A stretch of 64,000 bases of DNA from Azospirillum sp. TSH100 (GCF_004923295.1 NZ_CP039635.1:82501-146500); one strand, 5' to 3'. Shown: positions 26,073 through 35,729, numbered from the stretch's first letter. Notes: a model not told the origin generated them from the letters alone. Numbers and translations: made by a program.

Positions 26073-27428
26073 TCATTTCTCCCGGAAGGCTCTCTGAAGA
26101 CCGTCGGTCAGCGGCGTCAGGAAATAGTCGATTGCGCGGCGGGCATGCCCGTGGATCATCACCTCGGCCGGCATGCCTGGATGCAACTCGACGTTGGGCA
26201 GGGCCTTCAGTTCCGCTACATCCATGCTGACACGGGCCGCGAAGTAATAGGTTCCGGTGCGCTCATCCTCCAGCTGATCGGCGGACAGCGACACCACCTG
26301 CCCCGCCACCGGCGGCACGGCGCGCTGGCGGTAGCCGGTCAGCTTCACCATCGCCTTGCTGCCGACTTCGACATTCTGGACGTCGTGGGGCGAGACGCGG
26401 GCCTCGACGATCATCGCGTCGTCCTGCGGCACGATGTCGAGGATGCCGGCCCCGGCGGGAATCACGCCGCCGGACGTGAAGAATTTCAGCCCTGTCACCC
26501 GCCCGGCCTGCGGTGCGGTGACCGCCTGACGCAGCAGCACGTCGTCGGCGCTGCGCAGCCGTTCCGACAGGTCGGCGACGCTGGCCTGGGCAGCCTGGAG
26601 GTCGGTCGACACCTCCGACCTCCGGGTGTTGCCGATGTTGATCATGGTCAGCTCGGCGGCGGCGATGGCCTGTTCCGCCTTGGACTTGTTCGCCATCAGC
26701 TCGCCCAGCCGGCCTTCGGAATCAGCGACGTTGCGCTGAAGCTCCAGCAGGCGCGGCTTGCGTTCGTAGCCCTTGGCCAGCAGGCCCTGCACCACCCTCA
26801 GTTCATCCTGGGTGTAGCGCAGCCGGTCGGCGGTGGCGACACGCTGCGATTCCAGCGCCACGATCTCGTCGCGCAGTTGGGAGATCTGCCGACGCTGGAT
26901 GCCCAGCTGCGCCTCGTAGCTGTCGTGGCGCGACCGGAACAGTCCATCCTCCACCGCCATCGCCTCGGCCGCCACCGGATTGTCACGGGCTGCCTTGACC
27001 AGTTCGTCGGCGAACAGCGACTTGGGCGCGTCGGACTGCTCGGCGCGCAGCCGGCCCAGCCGGGCCAGTGCCGTCCAGTACTGTCCCTGCAACTGCGCCA
27101 CGATCGCCTGGCTTTGGGTGGAGTCCATCCGCAGCAGCACCTGACCGGCGCGCACGAGGTCGCCGTCCTTGACGAGCAGGTCGCGCAGGATGCCGCCCTC
27201 CAGATGGGAAACGGTCTTGCGGTGGCTCTCAACCATCACCGTGCCGGCGGCGAGTGCTGCGCTGTCCAGGCTGGCGGCAAAGCCCCAGGTCAGGAAGCCG
27301 CCAAACCCAGCCAGCACGGCCAGCGCTCCGGCCAGCGCGGTGCCGCGCAGGGACGGCTCGGCCGGAACGGCGTCGATGGGCGCGGTCCAGACGGACTGCG
27401 ACGACAGAAGGCGCGTATCGCTGCTCAT
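26073..27428 (-). CDS. Type I secretion membrane fusion protein (HlyD family)
   Basis: Periplasmic adaptor linking the ABC exporter to an outer-membrane channel. 451 residues: a short cytosolic N-terminus, one transmembrane helix (LAGALAVLAGFGGFLTWGFA), the family start VESHRKTVSHLEGGILRDLL, then a long helical hairpin (about residues 95-290) and a beta-barrel region ending in the HlyD signature-type ELHPGMPAEVMIHGHARRAI and FLTPL. The gene overlaps the ABC gene by 4 bp (27425-27428), so the two are translated together. No TolC-like gene is present in the window; the channel must be encoded elsewhere. Confidence 0.92.
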   Translation of the reverse strand: MSSDTRLLSSQSVWTAPIDAVPAEPSLRGTALAGALAVLAGFGGFLTWGFAASLDSAALAAGTVMVESHRKTVSHLEGGILRDLLVKDGDLVRAGQVLLRMDSTQSQAIVAQLQGQYWTALARLGRLRAEQSDAPKSLFADELVKAARDNPVAAEAMAVEDGLFRSRHDSYEAQLGIQRRQISQLRDEIVALESQRVATADRLRYTQDELRVVQGLLAKGYERKPRLLELQRNVADSEGRLGELMANKSKAEQAIAAAELTMINIGNTRRSEVSTDLQAAQASVADLSERLRSADDVLLRQAVTAPQAGRVTGLKFFTSGGVIPAGAGILDIVPQDDAMIVEARVSPHDVQNVEVGSKAMVKLTGYRQRAVPPVAGQVVSLSADQLEDERTGTYYFAARVSMDVAELKALPNVELHPGMPAEVMIHGHARRAIDYFLTPLTDGLQRAFREK

Positions 27429-29149
27429 CGCTGTTCTCCGCTGCGGACGAGGCGGGCAACACCGGCAGGGACGCCAGCCGGCTGCACCAGTTTCAGGACG
27501 TCGCTTCGGGCGCCGAAATGCTCGACGGCGCCCTCCTTCATCACCACCAGCTTGTCGGCGATGGCAACGATGGAGGGTCGATGGGCGATCATCACCACCG
27601 TCGTGCCGTCCGTCTTGGCTTTCTGCACGGCGTTCAGCAGCGCCTGCTCGCCCTCGTGGTCAAGGTTGGAGTTGGGCTCGTCCAGCACCAGCAGGCGGGG
27701 ACGGCCGAACAGGGCCCGGGCCAGCGCGATGCGCTGCCGCTGGCCGCCCGACAGGGAAAAGGCACTGTCGCCGACCGGCGTATCGTAGCCGAAGGGCAAG
27801 CGCCCGATCATTTCATGCACCCCGGCCAGCCGGGCGGCGCGGACGATCTCCGCCGGATTGGCGCTGGCCATGCGGGAGATGTTCTCGCCGATAGTGCCGT
27901 CCAGCAGCGCCACCGACTGCGGCACATAGCCGACATATTTGCCGAAGCTCTCACGCTCCCACAGATAGGTGCTGGTGCCGTCCAGATAGATGCCACCGGC
28001 CGTCGGCTGCCAGACGCCGACCAGCAGGCGGGCCAGCGTCGATTTGCCGGCACCCGACGGACCGATGACGCCCAGCACCTCGCCCGCCTGAACCGCGAAG
28101 GTGACATTGCGCAGCACCGGCCGGTTCAGCCCGGCCGGCACATGGGTGACACGGTCGACGGTCAGCGCCCCTTGCGGCTGCGGCAGCGGCATGGTGGAGC
28201 GGGCCGAGGCGCCGTTGTTCAGCAAGTCGCGGATGCGCCGGTGCGCTTCCAGCGCCTTGACCCATTGGCGCCAGCCGTCCACCAATTGCTCGAAGGGATG
28301 CAGCAGACGCCCAGTGATCAGGCCGGCGGCCATCATGCTGCCGGGGGTCACCAGATTATCGATCACCAATGTGGCGCCGGCGGCGATCACGCCGACCTGC
28401 AAAATCATCCGCAGGGAGCGCGACGCCGCAGCCAGCCCGCGCGACAGGGTGGCGCCGCGGTCGATCATCCCCGCCGATCCGCTCTGCGCCGATTGCCAGC
28501 GCCGGGCCAGCGCCGGCAGCATGCCCATCGCCTCGATGGCTTCGGCATGGCGCACGGTGCCGGCGATGTCGGCGAAGACGCGGGCCGAGGCCTCGTTCGC
28601 CTGGGCCATCGGCCGCCGGGTCAGCATGTCGGTCAGCACGCCCATCACCAGCAGCACCAACGCCGAGACGATGGCGAGCACGCCATAGACCGGATGCAGC
28701 AGGAACAGGATCGCCAGGAAGATCGGCGCCCAGGCCAGTTCCAGCGGGGCGGTCACCGCGCTGCTGGTCATGAAGCTGCGCAGGTCGTTCAGGTCGCGCA
28801 TGGTCTGCGCCGCATTGCGCGGGCCGCCCGACAGCGCGTCGACGATGGACGCCTCCAGCGCCGGAACGTTGAAGCGGTGGGCAATCACAGCACTGGTCAC
28901 CAGGAAGGCGCGGGCGCGGATGAAGTCGAGCACGCCATACAGCGCCAGCGCACCAACCGCGATGATCGCCAGCATCGTCAGCGTTTCCAGGCTGCGGCTG
29001 CTCATCACCCGGTCATAGACCTGCATGGTGAAGAGCGGCAGCACCAGCATTAGCACATTGACGAACAGGCTGAGAACACCGGCCAGCAGCAGGCCCTGTC
29101 CAATCTTCCGGTAGGCTTGGGTCAGCAGGGGCCGATCCACGGAACTCAT
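27425..29149 (-). CDS. Type I secretion ABC exporter (PrtD/HlyB-like permease-ATPase)
   Basis: Inner-membrane exporter that powers one-step secretion of RTX proteins. 574 residues: about six hydrophobic segments in 20-300, then an ATPase domain with Walker A GPSGAGKST, signature [15 protein letters not shown], Walker B LLVLDEPNSNLD and the H-loop VVMIAHRPS. There is no N-terminal C39-like domain, so it is of the PrtD type used for metalloproteases and small RTX proteins rather than the HlyB type. The neighbouring RTX gene is the obvious substrate. Confidence 0.92.
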   Translation of the reverse strand: MSSVDRPLLTQAYRKIGQGLLLAGVLSLFVNVLMLVLPLFTMQVYDRVMSSRSLETLTMLAIIAVGALALYGVLDFIRARAFLVTSAVIAHRFNVPALEASIVDALSGGPRNAAQTMRDLNDLRSFMTSSAVTAPLELAWAPIFLAILFLLHPVYGVLAIVSALVLLVMGVLTDMLTRRPMAQANEASARVFADIAGTVRHAEAIEAMGMLPALARRWQSAQSGSAGMIDRGATLSRGLAAASRSLRMILQVGVIAAGATLVIDNLVTPGSMMAAGLITGRLLHPFEQLVDGWRQWVKALEAHRRIRDLLNNGASARSTMPLPQPQGALTVDRVTHVPAGLNRPVLRNVTFAVQAGEVLGVIGPSGAGKSTLARLLVGVWQPTAGGIYLDGTSTYLWERESFGKYVGYVPQSVALLDGTIGENISRMASANPAEIVRAARLAGVHEMIGRLPFGYDTPVGDSAFSLSGGQRQRIALARALFGRPRLLVLDEPNSNLDHEGEQALLNAVQKAKTDGTTVVMIAHRPSIVAIADKLVVMKEGAVEHFGARSDVLKLVQPAGVPAGVARLVRSGEQR

Positions 29150-29686
29150 CTTCGATCCTTCCTGAAGGAGGATTCGCCACCTGATGCGGCGCTGGGAATG
29201 AGGGGAAACAGAAAAAGCTGCCGGCGGCGACGGACGCGGGACAGGAAGCCGGCTGGGGGGCGCCGGGTGCGGCAGGCCCGATGAACGGGAGCCGCCTATG
29301 AAGGGACGGATCCAGATGCGGGGGGAAGCGTCGGCGGATCCGGCAGGCTTAAGCTATACACCGGAGACATTTTAGAGACGTGTGACAAGTTTTGGGTCGC
29401 ACCCCTTTCCAGCCTCCGAAAAAGGGGTATGAGAAGGCCGATAAGCCAATGATAGAAAACAGAAAAACTCCACTTCACCGAAGGTCTTAGGCCCTTCGTG
29501 GCACAGTGCGCAGCCATCTGGTCAGACGCGGCCGACATCGTGCATGCTGCGCTGCATGAGTTTTTGGCAAGGCGCCGCGATTGCCCCCATCCGGCCCGCC
29601 CTGCACTGCCCCCCGCGCTTTCCTTCCACCACGCCGGTCGCCCTGTTCAGGCTGCGGCCCGATCACCGGTTCAAGGAAACCCACTC
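29150..29686. promoter_or_regulatory. 537-bp divergent region, secretion operon / galE
   Basis: Holds the promoters of the secretion operon (minus) and of galE (plus). The part from about 29340 to 29480 is A+T-enriched. Open frames here are short, lack ribosome sites and have composition unlike real genes, so I annotate none. No operator is recognised. Confidence 0.45.
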
Positions 29687-30700
29687 ATGACGACCTCTCA
29701 AACCATTCTTGTCACCGGCGGCGCCGGCTATGTCGGCAGCCATTGCGTGGCGGAGCTTCTCGACCGCGGCCACCGGGTCGTGGTGTTCGACAATCTGCGC
29801 CAGGGCCATGCCGCCGCCGTGCCGCCCGAGGCGACCTTCGTTCAGGCCGATCTGGCCGACGAGGCGGCGCTGGCCCGCGTGTTCGGGCAATGGCGCTTCG
29901 ATGCGGTGTTCCATTTCGCGGCCCTGTCGGTGGTTGGCGAATCGATGCGCGACCCGCACGCCTATCTGCATGGCAACACCGTCACCTCGCTGAACCTGAT
30001 CCGTGCCGCGGTGAAGGCGGGGGTGATGAAGCTGGTCTTCTCCTCCACCGCCAACCTGTTCGGCTCGCCCAAGCGCATTCCGATCGACGAGGACGAGGCG
30101 ATCGATCCCGGCAGCCCGTATGGCGAATCGAAGTTCATGATCGAGCGCGCCCTGCATTGGGCCGACCGCTGCCATGGCCTGCGTTCCGCCTGCCTGCGCT
30201 ATTTCAATGCGGCGGGCGCCCATCCCAACGGCAAGCTGGGCGAAGACCACAGCCCTGAGACGCACCTGATCCCGCTGGTGATGGACGCCGCCACCGGCAA
30301 GCGTCCTCACATCGAAATCTTCGGCGACGATTACGACACGCGCGACGGCACCTGCATCCGCGACTACATCCATGTCTGCGATCTCGCCGACGCCCATCTG
30401 CGGGTGCTCGACGTGCTGGACGAGCGGTCGGTCCGCTACAATCTCGGCAACGGGACCGGTTACAGCGTGCGCGAGGTGATCGCCTCGGTGGAGCGCATCA
30501 CCGGCCGCAGCGTGCCGGTGAAGGTCGGCCCCCGCCGCCCCGGCGATCTGCCGGTGTTGATCGCCTCGTCGGAACGCATCCGCCGCGATCTCGGCTGGCA
30601 GCCGCGCTTCCCCGAACTGGACAGCATCATCGGCAGCGCCTGGGCATGGCGCAGCACGCATCCGCATGGGTTCCGCGGCCTTGCCGCCGCCGCGGAGTGA
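29687..30700 (+). CDS. galE: UDP-glucose 4-epimerase
   Basis: Interconverts UDP-glucose and UDP-galactose (some members also the N-acetyl forms), supplying donors for surface glycans. 337 residues, normal length. Extended SDR pattern: NAD-binding GGAGYVGSHC at residues 10-19, catalytic SSTANLFG and Y-x3-K in YGESKFM, then the GalE-typical GDDYDTRDGTCIRDYIHVCD. The start at 29687 has AAGGAA 9 bases upstream; the frame is open further upstream but that part has no family match. It stands divergent from the secretion operon and near the glycan locus, which it probably serves. Confidence 0.9.
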   Translation: MTTSQTILVTGGAGYVGSHCVAELLDRGHRVVVFDNLRQGHAAAVPPEATFVQADLADEAALARVFGQWRFDAVFHFAALSVVGESMRDPHAYLHGNTVTSLNLIRAAVKAGVMKLVFSSTANLFGSPKRIPIDEDEAIDPGSPYGESKFMIERALHWADRCHGLRSACLRYFNAAGAHPNGKLGEDHSPETHLIPLVMDAATGKRPHIEIFGDDYDTRDGTCIRDYIHVCDLADAHLRVLDVLDERSVRYNLGNGTGYSVREVIASVERITGRSVPVKVGPRRPGDLPVLIASSERIRRDLGWQPRFPELDSIIGSAWAWRSTHPHGFRGLAAAAE

Positions 30701-30716
30701 TTTGAGCAGAAAGGAC

Positions 30717-31313
30717 ATGGGCAATGAGCGAGCCGGCGGGATCATGGACGCGATGAGCAACCTGAACTGGGACGACGACGACACTCCCGAACCGGGTCCG
30801 GACGACCGGTCCGCGAACCATGCGGGCGGCAAGCCGGGCGAGGATCTCGACCTTGCCGACTTCCACGGCATGGCGCGGCTGATCGAGCGGATGCACCGCC
30901 GGTACCTCGACGTCGTCCGTGTCGGCCTGTCCAAGCAGGGCGTGGAGGACATCGGCCCGGTGCAGGCGCTGATGGTGATGCTGATCGGCGAGGACGAGCT
31001 GTCGGTCCGCGACCTGATGGAGCGCGGCTATTACCTGGGATCCAACGCGTCCTACAGCCTGAAGATCCTGGTCGACGCCGGCTACATCAACCGGGCCGCC
31101 AACCAGCGCGACCGCCGCACCGCCCGCCTCCAGCTGACCGACAAGGGGCGGGAGCTGTGGGAGGGGCTGCGGCGGATGGAGCAGGCGCAGGCCGAGGCAC
31201 TGGTCCGCAACGAGACCGAGGTCCGCGACCTGAAGGCCAGCTATCGCACGCTCCGTCGGCTCGACCGGCTGTGGGGCGACATGGTCCGCTATTCCTGCCT
31301 CGATTTCGATTGA
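30717..31313 (+). CDS. MarR-family winged-helix regulator (LdtR-like)
   Basis: 198 residues. After an acidic, disordered leader (about 45 residues) comes a winged-helix domain: MHRRYLDVVRVGLSKQGVED, ELSVRDLMERGYYLGSNASY and SLKILVDAGYINRAANQRDR, then TARLQLTDKGRELWEGL. The GYYLGSNxSYxLKxLVD stretch is characteristic of LdtR-type regulators of alphaproteobacteria, which in Liberibacter and Sinorhizobium control an L,D-transpeptidase and stress tolerance. A dimeric DNA-binding regulator is likely. The start is uncertain: ATGs at 30717 and 30744 are both possible, and a longer frame begins inside galE at 30666. No L,D-transpeptidase gene is adjacent. Confidence 0.75.
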   Translation: MGNERAGGIMDAMSNLNWDDDDTPEPGPDDRSANHAGGKPGEDLDLADFHGMARLIERMHRRYLDVVRVGLSKQGVEDIGPVQALMVMLIGEDELSVRDLMERGYYLGSNASYSLKILVDAGYINRAANQRDRRTARLQLTDKGRELWEGLRRMEQAQAEALVRNETEVRDLKASYRTLRRLDRLWGDMVRYSCLDFD

Positions 31314-31326
31314 AGGTCTTTGTCCG

Positions 31327-32553
31327 ATGCCGCAGCCGGGTGCCACGATGCCACACGCCGCCGCCCACCCCGATATTCCCCACCCAAATGGCCTGTCGTC
31401 CAAGGATGTGGAGCGGCTGCTCGTCTCGCCGGACGCGGAAACGCGGATCGAGACGATGAACAAGCTGTTCCATGACCTGGAATCGGGCGCGCTGAGCCCG
31501 GCCGAACGGTCGCTGGCGATCGAGGTGGTGCATTGCTTTGCCGGCGATGCCCAGGTGGCGGTGCGCGAAGCGGTGGCTTGGCAGCTGCGCAACAGCCCGC
31601 TGCTGACCGAGGATCTGGCCGAGCGGCTGGTGCGCGACGTCGGCCGGGTGGCCTTCCCCATCCTGCGCGATGCCACCGGTCTGACCGACGATCTGCTTCT
31701 GGACGTTCTGTCCGATCCCGATTCCGGCAAGCATGTGGCGGTCGCCAGCCGCTCCAGCGTTTCCGCCCGCGTGTCCGGCGCCATAGCCGAACGCGGCAAC
31801 GTGATCGCGGTGACGGCCTTGCTGCGCAACGATGGCGCCGAGGTCCCGGACAGCGCCATGACCCGCGCGCTCGACCGTTTCGGCCGAGTCCGCATGGTCA
31901 GCGAGGCGGCGGCGACCCGTCCCGGCCTGTCTCTGGCGATGGTCGAGCGGGTGGTCGCCTTCGTTTCCGACAGCATGCGCACCACGCTGATGCAGGCACA
32001 CGGCCTGTCGCGCGAACTGGTCGAGCGGCTGGTCGAGCGCGGGCGTGAGGCGGCGACCATGCGCATGCTGCGCCCGGTGCTGCGCGGCGCCGAGGATATC
32101 GATGCGGTGATCCAGTGGCTGCACACCAACCGCCGCCTGACCCCGGTCCTGCTGTTCCGCGCGCTGTGCGCCGGCGACCTGACCCTGTTTGTCGCCGGCA
32201 TGGCCTTGCGGGCCGGCATCCCGCCCGAGAACGCCCGTAAGCTGGCCTGGGACGATGGCGAACTGGGCATGGCGGCGCTGCTGAAGAAGGCGGCGGTCGC
32301 CCCTGGCCTGACCCATCCCTTCCAGATCGCGGTCGGCGTCGCCAAGCGCATGGAGTATGACGGCGACGATACCCGCCGCGAGGATTTCCAGGCGGAGGTC
32401 ATCAGCGAGCTGTTCACCGCCTGCACCCCGACCAACGACTGGATGGTCGACGATCTGCTGTTGCAGCTGTTCGACCAGAAGTCGGAGGAGGTGATCGACC
32501 GCGCGCTCGATCAGGCAGGCCTGCCCTTTTCGCCGGTGCGCACGGTGCAGTAG
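31327..32553 (+). CDS. DUF2336 family protein
   Basis: 408 residues, alpha-helical throughout with HEAT-like repeats (LVRDVGRVAFPILRDATGLT; MVERVVAFVSDSMRTTLMQA). This matches the alphaproteobacterial DUF2336 family, of no established function. The gene begins 13 bp after the LdtR-like regulator, so the two are probably co-transcribed. There is no signal peptide or membrane segment. The ATG at 31327 or an internal one at residue 8 may be the true start. Confidence 0.75.
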   Translation: MPQPGATMPHAAAHPDIPHPNGLSSKDVERLLVSPDAETRIETMNKLFHDLESGALSPAERSLAIEVVHCFAGDAQVAVREAVAWQLRNSPLLTEDLAERLVRDVGRVAFPILRDATGLTDDLLLDVLSDPDSGKHVAVASRSSVSARVSGAIAERGNVIAVTALLRNDGAEVPDSAMTRALDRFGRVRMVSEAAATRPGLSLAMVERVVAFVSDSMRTTLMQAHGLSRELVERLVERGREAATMRMLRPVLRGAEDIDAVIQWLHTNRRLTPVLLFRALCAGDLTLFVAGMALRAGIPPENARKLAWDDGELGMAALLKKAAVAPGLTHPFQIAVGVAKRMEYDGDDTRREDFQAEVISELFTACTPTNDWMVDDLLLQLFDQKSEEVIDRALDQAGLPFSPVRTVQ

Positions 32554-32558
32554 CCGGG

Positions 32559-33890
32559 TCAGCCGCCCGCGGTCCCGCCTCCTGCCGTCACGCCGCGGAG
32601 GATGTCCGACATGCTGAGGATCGCCTCGGCCACCTCGATGATACGCTTGTTCTGGTTCATCGCCGTCTTGCGGATCAGCTTGTAGGCTTCCTCCTCCGAC
32701 AGGTTACGGGTGGACATCAGCAGCCCCTTGGCGCGGTCGATCACCTTGCGTTCGTTCAGCGCAGCCTTGGCGGTTTCCAGTTCCAGGCTGACGTCCCGCA
32801 GGCGCTGAGACTGCGCCTGCATGACGTCCAGGACCGAACGCATCAGCTTGGGCCGCAGCCCATCGGGGGCGTAGAGGCCGGCGCCCTCCTGGCCGGAAAG
32901 CGTCGGATCGGCGTCGACCAGCACCATGGCGACCGGCATCACCGCATCGGGACCGCCGCTGTCCGCCTGTTCGAGGTCGGCGCGGGCCTGGGCGAGCTTC
33001 GCTTCGCACAGGCGGCGGAGATCCTCGGTAAGGCGGTCCTCGACCGTCTTCAGCAACTCGATGCGGCGGGTCGCCTGCTCGAACCATGCCTCGGGCGTGA
33101 TGCCCGTCAAGTCACCGTGGCGCGCATCGTCGCTGAGCGCGACCGCCCGCATGCGCTCCACCTCGGTCACTGCCGGATCAGCCAGAGCGGTGCGGAAAAT
33201 GGTGGCGTGGACCGGGTCGGCGAACTCCGCGAAGATGCGGAAAGCGCGGTTCTGCGCGTCGATCAGGTGAGCAAGACGCGCGTGCTCCACCCCGTCGAAA
33301 TGCCCGCGCGAGAAGCCGGCGCTGGCGGTCGCCCGCTCCTGCCCGGCGAATTCCTTGCCCTGGAGCATGTTGAACAGAGCGACGAGCGCACGGGAGATCG
33401 CCGGGTCGGCGGCGATGTCCGCCGCCTCGAACACCACGGACAGCAGATGGCTGACGACGTCTGTGAAGGCCTTGACCGAGTCCTGCGGCACCAGCGCCAG
33501 CGACGACACCTGCTCGCGCAAGGCCGGCAGACCGTCCAGCGCATGCAACGCCATGGCCACGCGGCGGTAGAACTGCGCACCGGAACTGAGGCGGTCCAAC
33601 TGCTCGTCCACGAGGTCCAGCCGGTCGCGCAGCACCGCCTCCAACGCCTTGGCGTCGGCCTGCCAGCGGGCGCGGTCGTCGGCGAAGCGGGTACCGCTGG
33701 AGCCCAGATAGATGGAGGAAGCACCGCGTTCCTTCTGCAAGGCATGGATCAGGGCACTGAGATCGCGGACCAGGGCGCTGACCGCCAGAAGCTGTTCGAC
33801 ATCGCGGATGCGGCACAGCTTGGCGGTGCGCAGGAACCGCGCGGCGGCGGCACCTGTCCTTTGCTTCGTGGTCTCCCGCTCCGTACCCAT
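32559..33890 (-). CDS. NIT-domain and ANTAR-domain RNA-binding antiterminator (NasR-like)
   Basis: 443 residues. The N-terminal two thirds is an all-helical NIT-type sensor (LSALIHALQKERGASSIYLG at about residues 45-64; ALYNMLQGKEFAGQERA-type Q/R region), the fold that senses nitrate and nitrite in Klebsiella NasR. The end is an ANTAR domain (KAALNERKVIDRAKGLLMST and EEEAYKLIRKTAMNQNKRII), which binds tandem hairpins in leader RNA to prevent termination. Unlike classical NasR, it is not next to nitrate assimilation genes here; it is convergent with DUF2336 (6 bp between stops). The start at 33890 has AGGGGA upstream. Ligand and target RNAs are inferred only. Confidence 0.82.
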   Translation of the reverse strand: MGTERETTKQRTGAAAARFLRTAKLCRIRDVEQLLAVSALVRDLSALIHALQKERGASSIYLGSSGTRFADDRARWQADAKALEAVLRDRLDLVDEQLDRLSSGAQFYRRVAMALHALDGLPALREQVSSLALVPQDSVKAFTDVVSHLLSVVFEAADIAADPAISRALVALFNMLQGKEFAGQERATASAGFSRGHFDGVEHARLAHLIDAQNRAFRIFAEFADPVHATIFRTALADPAVTEVERMRAVALSDDARHGDLTGITPEAWFEQATRRIELLKTVEDRLTEDLRRLCEAKLAQARADLEQADSGGPDAVMPVAMVLVDADPTLSGQEGAGLYAPDGLRPKLMRSVLDVMQAQSQRLRDVSLELETAKAALNERKVIDRAKGLLMSTRNLSEEEAYKLIRKTAMNQNKRIIEVAEAILSMSDILRGVTAGGGTAGG

Positions 33891-34126
33891 GCCGACCGAT
33901 CCCCTGACGTCGCCCTACCCCTGCGGTTGTGTAAGCAATGGATATGCCAGCGAAAAACAGGGCCCTGGAGACGCAGGACGGCTGCCCGACCGCCGCAAGT
34001 CTGCTCAAGAATGCAGCGGCTTCGCCGAAAATTCAGGCAGATGGATGATGCAACGATGTGCAGCGCAACATGGGCGGTTCCGGCGCTGTTGTACCATCGA
34101 CCGTAAACCGTCCCGGAGTCGCCCCA

Positions 34127-34333
34127 ATGATGACCAAAAACCCCTTCATGAGCGCGTGGTTGTCCTGGGCCAACCGCGCCGCCGGCATGTGGACCACCGC
34201 GGCGATGTCGGCGGCCAAACGCAACCAGGCGGCGGCCCAATCGGCGATGATCAAGGCAATGACGACCCCGCCGAAAGCCGGCCGGGGCAACCCCGGCTTG
34301 AAACCCAAGCGCAAGTCGAAGCCGACGCGCTGA
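34127..34333 (+). CDS. 68-residue basic hypothetical protein
   Basis: Small protein, MMTKNPFMSAWLSWANRAAG then an alanine-rich amphipathic stretch and a strongly basic end (LKPKRKSKPTR). The ATG at 34127 has GGAG about 8 bases upstream; the frame also opens 69 bases earlier but without a ribosome site. The N-terminal NPF-x-WLSWAN amphipathic helix recalls small phasin-like or membrane-surface proteins of Azospirillum relatives, but I do not recognise a family. 112 bp separate it from the following dehydrogenase gene. Confidence 0.5.
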   Translation: MMTKNPFMSAWLSWANRAAGMWTTAAMSAAKRNQAAAQSAMIKAMTTPPKAGRGNPGLKPKRKSKPTR

Positions 34334-34445
34334 GTTGCGGAACGATCAAAGGGCAGCGTTGCCGCAGCCATGGCTTGACGGTGCGCGGACGGAGTGGCCA
34401 AATCGATCCCCTTCCGTTTCAAGCGCAACCGTTGAGACACGCCCC

Positions 34446-35660
34446 ATGACCTCCGTTCGCATGCCCTCCTCGCGGCCGCCGTCGCGCTGGGCGAACCTGT
34501 TCACCAACCAGCCCGTCACCTGCATCGAGGATCTGCGGCAGTTGGCGGAATGGCGCGTGCCACGGATGTTCTACGATTATGCGGACTCCGGCTCCTACAC
34601 GGAGTCGACCTACCGCGCCAACGAGTCCGACTTCGGCCGGATCAAGCTGCGCCAGCGCGTTGCGGTGGACATGACCAACCGGACGCTGGCCAGCACGATG
34701 GTCGGCCAGCCGGTGGCGATGCCGGTGGCGCTGGCCCCGACCGGCCTGACCGGCATGCAGCATGCCGATGGCGAGATCCTGGCCGCCCGCGCCGCCGCCA
34801 AGGCCGGCGTCCCCTTCACCCTGTCGACGATGAGCATCTGTTCCATCGAGGACGTGGCGGAGAACACCGACAAGCCCTTCTGGTTCCAGCTCTACGTCAT
34901 GCGCGACCGTGCCTTCATCGACAAGCTGATCGACCGGGCCAAGGCGGCGCAATGCTCGGCGCTGGTGCTGACGCTGGACCTCCAGATCCTCGGGCAGCGC
35001 CACAAGGACATCAAGAACGGGTTGTCCACCCCGCCGAAGCTGACCATCGGCAATATTCTGGACATGGCGACCAAGCCGCGCTGGTCGATCAACATGCTGC
35101 GGACCCACCGCCGCACCTTCCGCAACATCGTCGGCCATGCCACCGGGGTCAGCAACCTGTCGTCGCTGTCCTCCTGGACGGCGGAGCAGTTCGACCCGAC
35201 GCTGAACTGGGACGACGTGCGCCGCATCCGCGACCGCTGGGGCGGCAAGCTGATCCTGAAGGGCATCCTCGACCCGGAGGACGCGGTGATGGCGGCGGAC
35301 ACCGGCGCCGACGCGCTGATCGTCTCCAACCATGGCGGGCGGCAGTTGGACGGCGCGATCTCCTCCATCGCGGCGCTGCCGGCAATCGTCGAGGCGGTCG
35401 GCGACCGCATCGAAGTGCTGATGGACGGCGGCATCCGCTCCGGCCAGGACGTGGTGAAGGCTCTGGCGCTGGGCGCCAAGGGCACCTTCATCGGCCGCGC
35501 CTTCCTCTACGGGCTGGGGGCCGGCGGCGAGGCCGGCGTGGCCCAGTGCCTGGAGATCATCCGCAAGGAGATGGACGTCACCATGGCGATGTGCGGCCTG
35601 CGCGACATCAAGGACGTCACCGCCAACATCCTGGCGGGACAGCCGAACTTCGGGGGATGA
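34446..35660 (+). CDS. FMN-dependent alpha-hydroxy acid dehydrogenase (LldD-like)
   Basis: Oxidises an L-2-hydroxy acid, most simply L-lactate to pyruvate, passing electrons to quinone. 404 residues. Family motifs: MFYDYADSGSYTESTYRANE (start of the barrel), the FMN-side LAPTGLTGMQHADGE, GQRHKDIKNG, the catalytic base region ALIVSNHGGRQLDG and the phosphate-binding DGGIRSGQDVVKALALGAKG. The start is set at the ATG at 34446 since family homology begins a few residues later; the frame is open further upstream. No lactate permease or regulator is adjacent, so substrate remains open. Confidence 0.87.
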   Translation: MTSVRMPSSRPPSRWANLFTNQPVTCIEDLRQLAEWRVPRMFYDYADSGSYTESTYRANESDFGRIKLRQRVAVDMTNRTLASTMVGQPVAMPVALAPTGLTGMQHADGEILAARAAAKAGVPFTLSTMSICSIEDVAENTDKPFWFQLYVMRDRAFIDKLIDRAKAAQCSALVLTLDLQILGQRHKDIKNGLSTPPKLTIGNILDMATKPRWSINMLRTHRRTFRNIVGHATGVSNLSSLSSWTAEQFDPTLNWDDVRRIRDRWGGKLILKGILDPEDAVMAADTGADALIVSNHGGRQLDGAISSIAALPAIVEAVGDRIEVLMDGGIRSGQDVVKALALGAKGTFIGRAFLYGLGAGGEAGVAQCLEIIRKEMDVTMAMCGLRDIKDVTANILAGQPNFGG

Positions 35661-35729
35661 CCGGGGGGGCGCCTCCGTCCTGGCCGGCGGGATGGAACGG
35701 CGTGGAACGGAGTCCGCCGCATGTTCCAT

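Noticed and set aside
29296..29538. 80-codon open frame in the divergent region upstream of galE
   Set aside because: No ribosome site, and it occupies the promoter area of two genes.
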